From positions 992,001 to 1,056,000 of the forward strand of contig NZ_JARJHT010000002.1 in NCBI RefSeq assembly GCF_029269745.1: DNA of 64,000 nucleotides, in the 5' to 3' direction. Source of the stretch: Polluticoccus soli (GTDB lineage: Bacteria; Bacteroidota; Bacteroidia; Chitinophagales; Chitinophagaceae). Position numbers and translations under genes: made by a program. The notes beneath the pieces are model-generated. The model searched no databases. It saw nothing but the letters and a program-made list of their open reading frames with translations, and was not told where the DNA came from. Positions 7,465 to 16,638 of the stretch are shown one piece after another (position 1 is the stretch's first letter; every line of letters starts with the position of its first letter).

Positions 7465-8607
7465 TGCAGGTTGCACTTTGCTTTTATAAGCTTCGATCAC
7501 TTCTTCATACAGTGTTTCATACAAAGGAATGATACTTCCTTTTTCAAAACTGCGGGCATGTTGAATGGCAGCCTCTTTGAATTGTTCGAGAGTTGCATCG
7601 TCACGGAGAATGTAAAGAGCGTTTTTCGCCATGTCGTCTACGTCGCCTACATCACTCAGGAAGCCTGTTTTACCGTGAATGTTGATCTCAGGTATACCAC
7701 CGGCATTGGATGAAATAACCGGCACTCTGCAAGCCATAGCCTCAAGCGCCGACAGACCAAAGCTCTCATATTGCGATGGCAATATGAAGAGATCGGTGAT
7801 GCTAAGTATCTCGTCCATTTGTTCCTGCTTGCCTATAAAACGGATATCCTGGGCAAAAGGCAAGTGGCGGGCTATGTCCTCAGCATGTTGACGTTCGGGA
7901 CCATCGCCTATCATTAGCAGTTTCGACGGTATCTCGGCATGCACTCTTTCAAACACCTTTATTACGTCCTCTACCCTTTTCACCTTACGGAAGTTGGATA
8001 CGTGTGCCAGGATACGCTCGCCATTGGGAGCCAGCATCAGCTTGAAATGGTTCTTATCTGTTTGATGGAAACGGCTGGTATCAACAAAGTTGGGAATAAC
8101 AAGAATATCCTTCTCGATCTTGAATGACTTAAACGTCTCGTCTCTCAGGTTCTGCGATACCGCAGTAATTGCATCTGATTCATTTATGGAAAACGTTACC
8201 ACCGGTGCATAGGTAGGATCTTTACCGACGAGGGTAATATCCGTGCCGTGCAGCGTGGTTATGTACGGAATACAACGACCTTCTTTTTTGAGTATCTGGC
8301 GGGCAAAATATGCAGCCGAGGCATGCGGTATTGCGTAGTGAACATGCAACAGATCGAGTTGATTGTTCATGATCACATTTACCATGGTGCTCGACAAGGC
8401 CGTCTCGTACGGCGGGTATTCAAAAAGCGGGTACGGCGGCACCGCTACTTCGTGATAATAAATATTAGGGTGAAAATTAAGCCTGACCGGTTGCTGGTAG
8501 GCTATAAAGTGTATCTCATGTCCTTTCTCAGATAGCGCCATTCCAAGCTCGGTAGCCAAGACACCGCTACCGCCAAATGTTGGATAACAAACAATGCCAA
8601 TTTTCAT
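7462..8607 (-). CDS. bshA: N-acetyl-alpha-D-glucosaminyl L-malate synthase
   Basis: A 381-residue GT4 glycosyltransferase that joins GlcNAc from UDP-GlcNAc to L-malate, the first step of bacillithiol synthesis. Family-specific N-terminus MKIGIVCYPTFGGSGVLATELG, then FHPNIYYHEVAVPPYPLFEYPPY (read in two parts), HVHYAIPHA, TTLHGTDITLVG, and the C-terminal nucleotide-sugar site LPSQYESFGLSALEAMA with the E-x7-E pair. The length matches. The gene starts with the ATG at 8607; a near-match to TAnnTTTG (GATATTTG, 8613-8620) lies just upstream, and beyond it a 12-bp inverted repeat. bshB and bshC are not in the window. Confidence 0.92.
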   Translation of the reverse strand: MKIGIVCYPTFGGSGVLATELGMALSEKGHEIHFIAYQQPVRLNFHPNIYYHEVAVPPYPLFEYPPYETALSSTMVNVIMNNQLDLLHVHYAIPHASAAYFARQILKKEGRCIPYITTLHGTDITLVGKDPTYAPVVTFSINESDAITAVSQNLRDETFKSFKIEKDILVIPNFVDTSRFHQTDKNHFKLMLAPNGERILAHVSNFRKVKRVEDVIKVFERVHAEIPSKLLMIGDGPERQHAEDIARHLPFAQDIRFIGKQEQMDEILSITDLFILPSQYESFGLSALEAMACRVPVISSNAGGIPEINIHGKTGFLSDVGDVDDMAKNALYILRDDATLEQFKEAAIQHARSFEKGSIIPLYETLYEEVIEAYKSKVQPA

Positions 8608-8633
8608 TTAGCAAATATCCGTATAAACAAGAT

Positions 8634-8674
8634 ACCGGTCATTACAAAAACAATAAGCTTTGGTAATGACCGGT
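8634..8674. repeat. 12-bp perfect inverted repeat upstream of bshA
   Basis: ACCGGTCATTAC (8634-8645) and GTAATGACCGGT (8663-8674) are perfect inverted arms separated by 17 bases. The element lies between the end of the cytochrome c gene and the bshA start, both on the minus strand. No T-run follows on either side, so it could be an operator or mRNA structure as easily as a terminator. Confidence 0.6.
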
Positions 8675-8699
8675 TCAGCATTAAGTATTAACGAGTTGC

Positions 8700-9026
8700 C
8701 TAGCTGAGTTTGGCGTGCGAGAGAATGTACGCACGAACCAGGGCTGCTTGCTGATCATTGAGTTTTGCACGCATCGACATGTTAGGCAGGATCTTTTCCC
8801 ATTTGTCAACAGAACGTGATTCGGGCTCAAACAGCTTGTGACACTTGCCACAATTGTTCTGCCACAGAACTTTGCCTTCTTCCAATTGAGCTTCGGTATA
8901 GTTCTTTTTTACATCGGCTACTTTTTGTTCCGGCGAGATTTCGCCTGAAGCAGTTTTCTTAGGGGTACATTCGGTGAGGAGTACTGAGGTAAACATGAGT
9001 GAAAAAATTGTAAAGAGTTTTTTCAT
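8700..9026 (-). CDS. monoheme c-type cytochrome lipoprotein
   Basis: A 108-residue exported cytochrome. The signal peptide ends in a lipobox-like LLTEC with Cys at 20, then a Lys/Ser-rich linker. The heme site is C59-G-K-C62-H63, and the axial Met is probably M83 or M85 (LPNMSMRAKL). This is the small class I fold. It probably carries electrons in the periplasm or from the outer face of the inner membrane; the partner is unknown. It is followed by the inverted repeat at 8634-8674 and bshA on the same strand, and is divergent from the M28 peptidase. Confidence 0.82.
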   Translation of the reverse strand: MKKLFTIFSLMFTSVLLTECTPKKTASGEISPEQKVADVKKNYTEAQLEEGKVLWQNNCGKCHKLFEPESRSVDKWEKILPNMSMRAKLNDQQAALVRAYILSHAKLS

Positions 9027-9122
9027 AAGGGAGGTTTTCAGCCTTAAATGTAAGGAGAATTTGCGAAATATTGTATCGACAAGAGTATTCGTTGCTTTTG
9101 TATGCTTTGTTATTTTTACGGA

Positions 9123-10505
9123 ATGAAAAAGCTACTTCTCTGTTCCCTTCTATCCATTTCGGCTACGGGCAGCTTTGCGAATGATTCTCTCACCCTCAAG
9201 ACAATGTCGGACGAGATCATGCTTCGGGGCGCCTGCTACAATAACCTGCGTGTGTTGTGCAAGCAAATAGGTCATAGACTGAGCGGCACTCCGGCAGCAG
9301 CAAAGGCTGTTGAATGGGGGCAAAATGCACTGACTGTTGCAGGAGCCGATAAAGTATGGCTGCAGCCGGTAGATGTGCCTTATTGGATAAGGGGAAAAGA
9401 AAGCCTGAAATTTCAGTTTGGCAAGGATAAAAAAATAGTCGAAGTGCCTGTGCTGTCGATAGGCAATACGGTCGGCACCGATGGCAAGATTCTTTCTGCG
9501 CCACTGATTATGGTGAATAGCATAGACGAGTTCAATGCGTTGCCTGCAGAAAAAGTGAAAGGGAGCATCGTATTCTTCAATTACCGCTTCCGCCAGGATA
9601 TCATCAATACGTTTGATGGATATGGCGACTGCGGTAAGTACCGCTGGACTGCGCCAAACATGGCCGCAGCGAAAGGAGCTGTCGGTACCATCATTCGCTC
9701 TGTATCTACCGGGCTGGACGATGCACCACACACCGGCTCTATGCGATATGCAGATACTGTAAAGCCGATACCAGCTATGGCCATCGGCAATACCAGCGCT
9801 GACATGCTCGAGAAAAAAATGAAAGAAGGCAATGCTACCGCGTTCATGCAATCTGAATGCAGGATGGAAGGCACGGTAAGGTCTTACAACGTCATTGGAG
9901 AAATAACAGGTTCGGAATATCCAGAGAGCATCGTGTTGGTCGGTGGTCATCTCGACTCATGGGATGTGGGCGAAGGCGCACACGATGATGGTGCCGGCTG
10001 TGTTCAATCGATAGAAGTGATACGCGCCCTGAAAGCACTTGGTATAAGACCAAAGCGCACCGTCCGTGCCGTATTATTCATGAATGAAGAAAACGGTCTT
10101 AAAGGCGGACTTGCCTACGGAGACTCGGCCAAAGCTAGAAATGAAAGACATATACTGGCTATAGAAACGGATGCAGGTGGATTTTCGCCAAGAGGTATAT
10201 CGCTGGACATGGGTGAAAGCGAAAGGGAGCAGATAAAAGCCTATCGCAACCTTTTCCTTCCGTACGGTGTTTATGATTTTACCCAAGAGCATGGTGGCGC
10301 AGATATTTCGCCCCTACGCAAGCAGGGCGTGCCTGCTGCAGGGCTTGTGCCGGATCCCCAACGCTATTTTGACTTGCATCATACACCCAACGACGTGTTT
10401 GAAGCAGTGAACCACAGAGAGTTAAAACTGGGCGCAGTTACTTTGACCGCACTGGTGTACCTTGTAAGTGAACATGGATTGAAATCAGGAAATGTCCAGC
10501 CGTGA
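9123..10505 (+). CDS. M28 family zinc metallopeptidase
   Basis: A 460-residue exported aminopeptidase. The ATG at 9123 gives a signal peptide (MKKLLLCSLLSISATGSFA). A PA-like insert (about residues 125-190, APLIMVNSIDEF, VKGSIVFFNYRF) precedes the dizinc catalytic domain: H276 and D278 in HLDSWDVGEGAHDDGAG, bridging D288, the general base and ligand E322-E323 in FMNEENG, an Asp in ETDAGG and a His in LHHTPND near the C-terminus. The last 14 bases overlap the start of an OppC-type permease, implying translational coupling and a peptide-scavenging role. The length fits Bacteroidota M28 enzymes. Confidence 0.88.
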   Translation: MKKLLLCSLLSISATGSFANDSLTLKTMSDEIMLRGACYNNLRVLCKQIGHRLSGTPAAAKAVEWGQNALTVAGADKVWLQPVDVPYWIRGKESLKFQFGKDKKIVEVPVLSIGNTVGTDGKILSAPLIMVNSIDEFNALPAEKVKGSIVFFNYRFRQDIINTFDGYGDCGKYRWTAPNMAAAKGAVGTIIRSVSTGLDDAPHTGSMRYADTVKPIPAMAIGNTSADMLEKKMKEGNATAFMQSECRMEGTVRSYNVIGEITGSEYPESIVLVGGHLDSWDVGEGAHDDGAGCVQSIEVIRALKALGIRPKRTVRAVLFMNEENGLKGGLAYGDSAKARNERHILAIETDAGGFSPRGISLDMGESEREQIKAYRNLFLPYGVYDFTQEHGGADISPLRKQGVPAAGLVPDPQRYFDLHHTPNDVFEAVNHRELKLGAVTLTALVYLVSEHGLKSGNVQP

Positions 10506-11619
10506 TACAAATGATACCATACTGCAAAAACTGCTGAAAAAACCTTCAGCGATCATTGCTATTAGTATCATATTACTAACGGCAATGATCGCTTTATTTG
10601 CTTACCTGCTGGCTCCGGACAATACTCCCAATGCCAACCGAATGATCATTGAGCTTGGCGCAAGAGAACCCGGTTTCTCTAAACAACTTTTGCTAGTTCC
10701 AAAAACAATAACACAACAGAGGACGAACAAAGGAACTGAGTGGCTATCCGGAACACCATCGGACTACAATGCGATACCGTTGAATGGTTATCACTTCAAC
10801 GGTGACAAACTTTATATAAAACACTACATAGACGAAGGGTTACAAGACACCATGACCTTCGCTCTCCAGCAATTGCTTCCGACGGGGGAGAAGACAAAAA
10901 GCATCAAGGAGCAACGACAATATTTGGAGAAACACCAGATCGTTAAACGGACATTCTATCTCGGAACCGACAGGTATGGAAGGGATATTTTGTCGCGCGT
11001 AATTGTGGGCTCGAGAGTCAGCCTGGCCGTTGGCTTCGTGGCTGTGCTGTTATCGATAACTATCGGCATCATACTCGGTTCCGTAGCCGGGTATTTTGGT
11101 GGCATCATCGATAATACGGTGATGTGGGTGATCAATATTCTGTGGGCTATACCTACCCTACTACTGGTATTTGCTATTACACTAACGATCGGCAAAGGCT
11201 TCTGGGAAATATTTATTGCTATCGGACTTACGATGTGGGTGAGCGCGGCGAGACTGATAAGAGGACAAGTATTGGTGATACGCGAGATGGAGTACATCAC
11301 TGCGGCAAAAGCCCTCGGACTGGGCGATGCCAGGATCATTTTCAGACACATACTGCCAAACATTGCCGGACCGATCATGGTAATCGCCGCCAGCAATTTT
11401 GCTACAGCAATATTGATAGAAGCAGGTTTGAGTTTCCTGGGTATCGGCGTACAGCCACCTATGCCGTCGTGGGGATTAATGATCAAAGAACACTACAACT
11501 TCCTGCTTACTAATAGGCCGTTGCTGGCTATCATACCGGGCATTGCTATTATGCTGCTGGTGTATGCTTTCAATATTTTGGGAAATGCCTTACGGGATGT
11601 ACTCGACGTTCGCGCCTAG
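10492..11619 (+). CDS. OppC/DppC-type ABC transporter permease
   Basis: A 375-residue inner-membrane permease of a peptide/nickel-type importer. TM1 lies near residues 18-40, followed by an unusually large extracytoplasmic insertion (about 110 residues), then the family signature LGTDRYGRDILSRV and five further TM helices. The ATPase-contacting EAA loop is intact (EYITAAKALGLGDARIIFRHILPN), as is the AGLSFLGIGVQPPMPSWG block. Neither the OppB partner, ATPases nor a binding protein is in the window. The start overlaps the M28 peptidase by 14 bases, and the end overlaps the convergent DUF2905 gene by 4 bases. Confidence 0.87.
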   Translation: MSSRDTNDTILQKLLKKPSAIIAISIILLTAMIALFAYLLAPDNTPNANRMIIELGAREPGFSKQLLLVPKTITQQRTNKGTEWLSGTPSDYNAIPLNGYHFNGDKLYIKHYIDEGLQDTMTFALQQLLPTGEKTKSIKEQRQYLEKHQIVKRTFYLGTDRYGRDILSRVIVGSRVSLAVGFVAVLLSITIGIILGSVAGYFGGIIDNTVMWVINILWAIPTLLLVFAITLTIGKGFWEIFIAIGLTMWVSAARLIRGQVLVIREMEYITAAKALGLGDARIIFRHILPNIAGPIMVIAASNFATAILIEAGLSFLGIGVQPPMPSWGLMIKEHYNFLLTNRPLLAIIPGIAIMLLVYAFNILGNALRDVLDVRA

Positions 11620-11840
11620 CCTTTGAAACGTTGGATCAGCCAAAGTATCAAAGACAATACGACACTCACCAATATCATGGTGGTGATGGGAATGAATACT
11701 TTGAAATGCTCGCGCTCAATGCGAATATCACCAGGCAAGCGACCGAGGAAACGCAACTTATCTCCAAAGAGCCAGATGACAACTCCGGCCAACACGATAA
11801 TTGCACCAATGATAACGACCGACTTACCTAAGCGCTCCAT
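11616..11840 (-). CDS. DUF2905 small membrane protein
   Basis: A 74-residue inner-membrane protein with two TM helices (about residues 7-25 and 50-70) separated by the DUF2905 signature FLGRLPGDIRIEREHF (about 31-46). The family is widespread and has no known function. It lies 1 base after the start region of the HI0933-family flavoprotein gene's end, on the same strand, so it is probably the distal gene of a maeB-flavoprotein-DUF2905 run. Confidence 0.83.
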   Translation of the reverse strand: MERLGKSVVIIGAIIVLAGVVIWLFGDKLRFLGRLPGDIRIEREHFKVFIPITTMILVSVVLSLILWLIQRFKG

Positions 11841-11841
11841 A

Positions 11842-13059
11842 TTATTTTTCCTTTATCACGCTTTGTGCGGCAATATACCCACTGCTCCATGCATTTTGAA
11901 AGTTGAAGCCCCCTGTTATACCATCTACATCCAGTATCTCACCACCGAAGTATAAACCAGGAATAAGTTTACTCTCCATAGTTTGTGCATCTATCTGTGA
12001 TAGACTAATACCGCCGCAGGTAACAAATTCTTCTTTGAAGGTTGTTTTACCTTTTACTTCGTAAGTATCGCGCACCAGTTTTTCTATTAGCTTATTCTGC
12101 TGCGCGGCAGGCAGGTCTCCCCATTTTGTTTCGTCTTTAATACCGCATTGATGTAGCAAATACTCCCACAATCGTTTAGGCAGATCAAAAAGATTTTTGA
12201 ACTGAACGGCTTGTTTACCCCGCTCGCGCCTGATCTGGGCAATGGTATCTTTCAGATCCTGTTCGTTTCTATCGTTCAACCAGTTTATCTGGACTTTAAA
12301 ATTATAGTTGCGCTCTGCCAATTCCCTGGCTCCCCAGGCTGAAGTCCGCAATACTACCGGTCCGCTCAGTCCCCAATGCGTGATCAGTATTGGTCCCTGC
12401 TCAACGATTTTGGTGCCTTGTATTTTAACAGTAACAGTCGGTACACTCACACCCATCAGCTCTGTGATCGGGTGTTTAGGAATATTAAACGTAAACAGCG
12501 AGGGCACCGGAGTTTCGATCTTGTGTCCTAATTGCTCCAGCCACGCATACTGGTCTTTTTTCGGGAAACCGCCACAGGCTATCAATACCCTGTCCGCAGT
12601 GTAAAAGGTTTTGTCGCCAAAATCGATACGCAGACCATCATCCGTCTTTTCAATTCGCTCAACGGCCTTATGATAACGCACCTGCACCTTTTGCTTCATC
12701 ATCTCCTGCCAGATGCAATCAATGATGGTTTGCGAATTATCAGTAACCGGGAACATGCGTCCGTCTTCTTCCGTTTTCAATCGCACGCCACGTTCGCCAA
12801 ACCAGCTGATGGTATCCTGGGGAGAGAATTGATATAACGAGCGACGCAGTAAGGGCTTGCCACGGGGATAACGATCGATAAGCTCTGGCACATCAAAACA
12901 GGCATGTGTCGTATTGCACCTACCTCCACCCGACACCTTTACCTTTTGCAGCGCTTTGCCCGTCTTTTCGAACACGGTCACTTCTCTGCCTTCCTGCCAT
13001 GGAATATTAGCGGCCGCAAAGCAGCCTGCAGCACCGGCACCAATAATGGCGATCCGCAT
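11842..13059 (-). CDS. NAD(P)/FAD-dependent oxidoreductase, HI0933/BaiN family
   Basis: A 405-residue flavoprotein. The N-terminal FAD-binding motif IIGAGAAGCFAA (about residues 4-15) is followed by the family-specific KVSGGGRCNTTHA block (about 42-54) and a C-terminal FAD contact GEILDVDGITGGFNFQNAW (about 374-392), which is the HI0933 signature. The family includes the bile-acid reductase BaiN, but most members are uncharacterised, so a substrate is not claimed. Its ATG shares one base with the stop codon of maeB (TAATG), indicating translational coupling. Confidence 0.85.
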   Translation of the reverse strand: MRIAIIGAGAAGCFAAANIPWQEGREVTVFEKTGKALQKVKVSGGGRCNTTHACFDVPELIDRYPRGKPLLRRSLYQFSPQDTISWFGERGVRLKTEEDGRMFPVTDNSQTIIDCIWQEMMKQKVQVRYHKAVERIEKTDDGLRIDFGDKTFYTADRVLIACGGFPKKDQYAWLEQLGHKIETPVPSLFTFNIPKHPITELMGVSVPTVTVKIQGTKIVEQGPILITHWGLSGPVVLRTSAWGARELAERNYNFKVQINWLNDRNEQDLKDTIAQIRRERGKQAVQFKNLFDLPKRLWEYLLHQCGIKDETKWGDLPAAQQNKLIEKLVRDTYEVKGKTTFKEEFVTCGGISLSQIDAQTMESKLIPGLYFGGEILDVDGITGGFNFQNAWSSGYIAAQSVIKEK

Positions 13060-15335
13060 TAGTGACCGGATTTTACCTGTGCTTCCACTACCGAAATGGC
13101 CACCATGTTTACGATCTGACGGACAGTACTACCGAGTTGCAACACATGTACAGGCTTACGCAAACCAAGCAACATAGGCCCAACTGCTTCAGCACCACCA
13201 AGCTCTTGCAACAAGTGATAGGCAATATTACCAGCAGCAAGATTAGGGAATATCAATACATTGGGCGGGCCTGTTACCAGATCGGAGAATGGATAGTTTT
13301 CGCTTAGCAGATCTTTATTAAAGGCCAGGCCAGCTTGCATTTCACCATCTATCACCATGTCAGGGTACATCTCTTTAATTCGTGCCACAACATTGCGGCT
13401 CACTATAGCCTCAGGCGATGCACTGCTGCCGAAATTGGAATAAGACAGCATAGCAATGCGAGGCTTAATATTGAAATGCTCCACAACCTTCGCTGTTTGC
13501 AAAGTGATATCGATCAATTCTTCCTCAGTAGGATTGAAATTGACCGTAGTATCTGCGAAAAACAACGGGCCTTTTTTAGTGAGCATCATATACATGCCGG
13601 CTACACGTTTGATTCCTTCACCCATACCAATGATCTCCAGCGCGGGACGTAGCGTATTAGGATACTGGCGTGTAAGTCCTGAAAGCAAAGCATCAGCCTC
13701 ATTCGTCTCCACCATCATGCAACCAAAGTAGGAACGATCGCGCATCGCTTTCTTGGCTTCGTATACATTGTACCCGCGGCGTTTACGTTTCTCGAAAAAC
13801 AGCTTGCCGTACTCCTGTCTCCTCGCGTGTTGGTCATCACTTCGAGGATCGATGATGGTCACATCCTTTAGCTGGATGCCATTGTGTTCGATGAGGTGTT
13901 TAATGCGACGCTCATTACCCAACAGAATTGGTATCGCAATGCCTTCGTCATTTGCAATCTGCGCTGCTTTCAGCACTTTCAGATTTTCTGCTTCGGCAAA
14001 TACCACACGTTTAGGGTTTTGCTTGGCCTTATTGATAACGAACCGCAAGATATTATCATCACTGCCAAGGCGGCGGTATAGTTCATTTTCGTAGGCATCC
14101 CAATCTTCTATCGGCTTGCGGGCAACACCGCTTTCAATGGCCGCCTTTGCTACTGCTGGCGAAACCGTCGTCAACAAGCGTGGATCAATTGGTTTGGGAA
14201 TGATATACGTTGGGCCAAAGTGCAGGCTCTTTTCATTGTAGGCTACGTTCACCATATCAGGCACCGGTTCCTTAGCGAGCGTCGCCAACGCCTTGACGGC
14301 AGCCAACTTCATTTCTTCATTAATACCGGTTGCACGTACGTCGAGCGCACCACGGAAGATAAATGGAAAACCCAGAACGTTGTTGACCTGGTTGGGGTAA
14401 TCGCTGCGTCCTGTTGCCATGATCACATCGGGACGAGCTTCAAGGGCATCGTTATACGGAATTTCAGGATCAGGATTGGCCAACGCGAAGATGATCGGCT
14501 TGTCGGCCATCGGTTTGATCATCTCCTTATTCAGCACACCACCCTTAGATAGACCGATAAATATATCTGCGCCCACGAGGGCATCCGCCAATGGAATCGA
14601 GGCAGTGTCTTGTGCAAAATATGCTTTGTACGGGTCAAGATCATCGCGGCTTGTGGTGACCAAACCCTTACTGTCGTACATGAACATATTCTCCAACCTG
14701 GCTCCAAGAGCGAGGTATATCTTGCAGCAAGATACTGCAGAGGCACCTGCACCACTGATAACGAATTTCACTTTAGAAATGTCTTTCCCAACCAGTTCGA
14801 GGGCATTCAGCAGCGCGGCGCCGGAAATGATAGCCGTACCGTGCTGATCGTCGTGCATGATAGGAATGTTCATCTCCTCTTTCAGGCGACGCTCGATCTC
14901 GAAACATTCTGGTGCTGCGATGTCTTCGAGGTTAATACCACCGAAAGTAGGTTCCAACGCTTTCACCACTGTGACAAATTCGTCGATCGTCTTAGGACTG
15001 ATCTCAATATCAAACACATCGATATCGGCAAATATTTTGAACAGAAGGCCTTTACCTTCCATAACTGGCTTTGAAGCCTCGGGACCTATATCACCCAAAC
15101 CCAGTACGGCAGTACCATTACTAATAACAGCTACGAGATTTCCTTTTGCGGTATACCGATAAACGTCCTCCGGATTTTTATGTATCTCCAGGCAAGGCTC
15201 TGCCACCCCCGGTGAATATGCCAGCGCAAGATCGCGCTGCGTTTTGGTTTCTTTTGTAGGAACTACTTCTATCTTCCCCGGCCTGCCCTTCTCATGATAT
15301 TCCAGCGCGTCTTCTTTCCTTATAAGTTGTGCCAT
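13059..15335 (-). CDS. maeB: NADP-dependent malic enzyme (MaeB type)
   Basis: A 758-residue fusion that decarboxylates malate to pyruvate with NADP. Residues 1 to about 430 form the malic enzyme part ([37 protein letters not shown], the catalytic Lys in [18 protein letters not shown], Rossmann motif [11 protein letters not shown], and [16 protein letters not shown]). The remainder is a phosphotransacetylase-like domain ([17 protein letters not shown] ... [24 protein letters not shown], quoted in part), which in this class binds acetyl-CoA as an allosteric regulator. The length is typical of MaeB. It is first in a run with the HI0933 flavoprotein. Confidence 0.92.
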   Translation of the reverse strand: MAQLIRKEDALEYHEKGRPGKIEVVPTKETKTQRDLALAYSPGVAEPCLEIHKNPEDVYRYTAKGNLVAVISNGTAVLGLGDIGPEASKPVMEGKGLLFKIFADIDVFDIEISPKTIDEFVTVVKALEPTFGGINLEDIAAPECFEIERRLKEEMNIPIMHDDQHGTAIISGAALLNALELVGKDISKVKFVISGAGASAVSCCKIYLALGARLENMFMYDSKGLVTTSRDDLDPYKAYFAQDTASIPLADALVGADIFIGLSKGGVLNKEMIKPMADKPIIFALANPDPEIPYNDALEARPDVIMATGRSDYPNQVNNVLGFPFIFRGALDVRATGINEEMKLAAVKALATLAKEPVPDMVNVAYNEKSLHFGPTYIIPKPIDPRLLTTVSPAVAKAAIESGVARKPIEDWDAYENELYRRLGSDDNILRFVINKAKQNPKRVVFAEAENLKVLKAAQIANDEGIAIPILLGNERRIKHLIEHNGIQLKDVTIIDPRSDDQHARRQEYGKLFFEKRKRRGYNVYEAKKAMRDRSYFGCMMVETNEADALLSGLTRQYPNTLRPALEIIGMGEGIKRVAGMYMMLTKKGPLFFADTTVNFNPTEEELIDITLQTAKVVEHFNIKPRIAMLSYSNFGSSASPEAIVSRNVVARIKEMYPDMVIDGEMQAGLAFNKDLLSENYPFSDLVTGPPNVLIFPNLAAGNIAYHLLQELGGAEAVGPMLLGLRKPVHVLQLGSTVRQIVNMVAISVVEAQVKSGH

Positions 15336-15393
15336 TGTTGCTCGTTAAGAAGCAACTAAGGTAGTAAAAAGCCAGTTGTATGCACAACCCACT

Positions 15394-15990
15394 CTATGCT
15401 ACAGCTTTAGCACGGTCATTCTGAACAGCATCAAGTGTTTTAGCCAGTTGGACAAAATGTCGCTTCTGATGTGCAATAACAAACCTGAATGTGTCTCCAA
15501 GTTTTAGCTTGATGAACCTGCTAATGCTGATAGGAACTTTCAACTTACCAATATCCGTTTTTGCTGATGCCTGTAATAATTGTAGCATTTTTTGTTGCCC
15601 GGCTACAAACTCAGCAATGACTTTTTCTGCATCAAGATCTGCTGCCGGTACGTGATCCGTAGGTGCGTTCATTTTGTTGGCGATCTTGCCGTCTGCTTTG
15701 GGAAGCATCATGTTGGTAAAATAATTACCGAACCAACCACTTTTAAACCGAGGCACGAATAACATGCGCTTTGCTATGCCGTCATTCAGGGCTTTTTCCA
15801 TTTCCGGAAGGTAGTAACGGTTATAGCTATTGAGGTGCTCAACAACTTGTGCTACACTCCACTTGCCCGTGGCAGGTTGTCTATTGAGAATTGCACTATC
15901 CAGACCACGAATATTCTCGGTAGTCTTCATTATCTGCTGTACATCAACGGTTAGTTTCTTCAGCAGTTCGGTGGTATTAAAAACCGGCAT
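15394..15990 (-). CDS. DinB family protein
   Basis: A 198-residue four-helix-bundle protein of the DinB/YfiT superfamily. The three-His metal site is visible: H52 (in QVVEHLNSYN) and H174/H178 (in VIAHQKRHF). The family includes thiol-dependent S-transferases; in bacillithiol makers, members of the BstA type use bacillithiol. As bshA is present in this window, that role is possible but not shown. The gene is monocistronic, between maeB and a Crp-type regulator on the same strand. Confidence 0.8.
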   Translation of the reverse strand: MPVFNTTELLKKLTVDVQQIMKTTENIRGLDSAILNRQPATGKWSVAQVVEHLNSYNRYYLPEMEKALNDGIAKRMLFVPRFKSGWFGNYFTNMMLPKADGKIANKMNAPTDHVPAADLDAEKVIAEFVAGQQKMLQLLQASAKTDIGKLKVPISISRFIKLKLGDTFRFVIAHQKRHFVQLAKTLDAVQNDRAKAVA

Positions 15991-16050
15991 ATTTATTTTT
16001 TTACAAAACTAACCACGCGCTTCAGCATAAATCTTGGCATAAACCAAGAT

Positions 16051-16629
16051 TTATAATTTGACCTTACCCAGCAGTTTACTGAAGGTTGTGGGATCAACAC
16101 CAATGTACGAAGCAAGATACTTGTGCGGGATCAGGTTCAACACATGTGGGCTGCGGTGCAGCAGAGTCGTGAATTTCTCTTCAGCCGAGTAAGACATGAT
16201 CTCTACCTGTCGCTGCAAAGTACCCGACAATACTCCCGTCAAGGCTACCCTAACCCACGTTTCAATGGAACGGTGTTTTTGCATGAGCGAATCCAGATCA
16301 TTGAAGTGTATGCGCAATAAACTGCTCTGCGTTATAGTCTCCAGACAAAATTTTGATGGTTGTTGCGTAAAGAAACTATCGATAATACCGGAGAAAGACG
16401 GCGGGTATGAAAACACCAGTGTAGCCTCCTTGCCATCGTGCTCAAAGAAAGCGCGTTGCACGCCGTCAAGCACCAGGTACAAGTATTTTTCAGTTTCGCC
16501 AGCCATAGTAATGACCTGCTTGCGTTTATAGCTTACTTCGGTCCAGCGCCGAGCTAGTTCATCCCACGCTTGTTCATCGATTGGATGAACAGCTATAATC
16601 TGTTGTTTTAAGAGGTTGTGTGCGTTCAA
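16051..16629 (-). CDS. Crp/Fnr family transcriptional regulator
   Basis: A 192-residue regulator with an N-terminal cyclic-nucleotide-binding-like beta roll (about residues 20-115, KQVITMAGETEKYLYLVLDG, and a short phosphate-binding-type loop) and a C-terminal winged helix (about 145-192, LIPHKYLASYIGVDPTTFSKLLGKVK). No Cys cluster is seen, so it is not an Fe-S Fnr. There is no in-frame ATG near the N-terminus; TTG at 16629, 9 bases after the upstream gene's stop codon, is the best start. It may regulate its own operon with the upstream DinB-fold gene. The effector is unknown. Confidence 0.8.
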   Translation of the reverse strand: MNAHNLLKQQIIAVHPIDEQAWDELARRWTEVSYKRKQVITMAGETEKYLYLVLDGVQRAFFEHDGKEATLVFSYPPSFSGIIDSFFTQQPSKFCLETITQSSLLRIHFNDLDSLMQKHRSIETWVRVALTGVLSGTLQRQVEIMSYSAEEKFTTLLHRSPHVLNLIPHKYLASYIGVDPTTFSKLLGKVKL

Positions 16630-16638
16630 GAAGACTGT

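Noticed and set aside
13059-15335. maeB region as two separate genes (malic enzyme and phosphotransacetylase)
   Set aside because: The reading frame is continuous, and this fusion is the normal MaeB layout.
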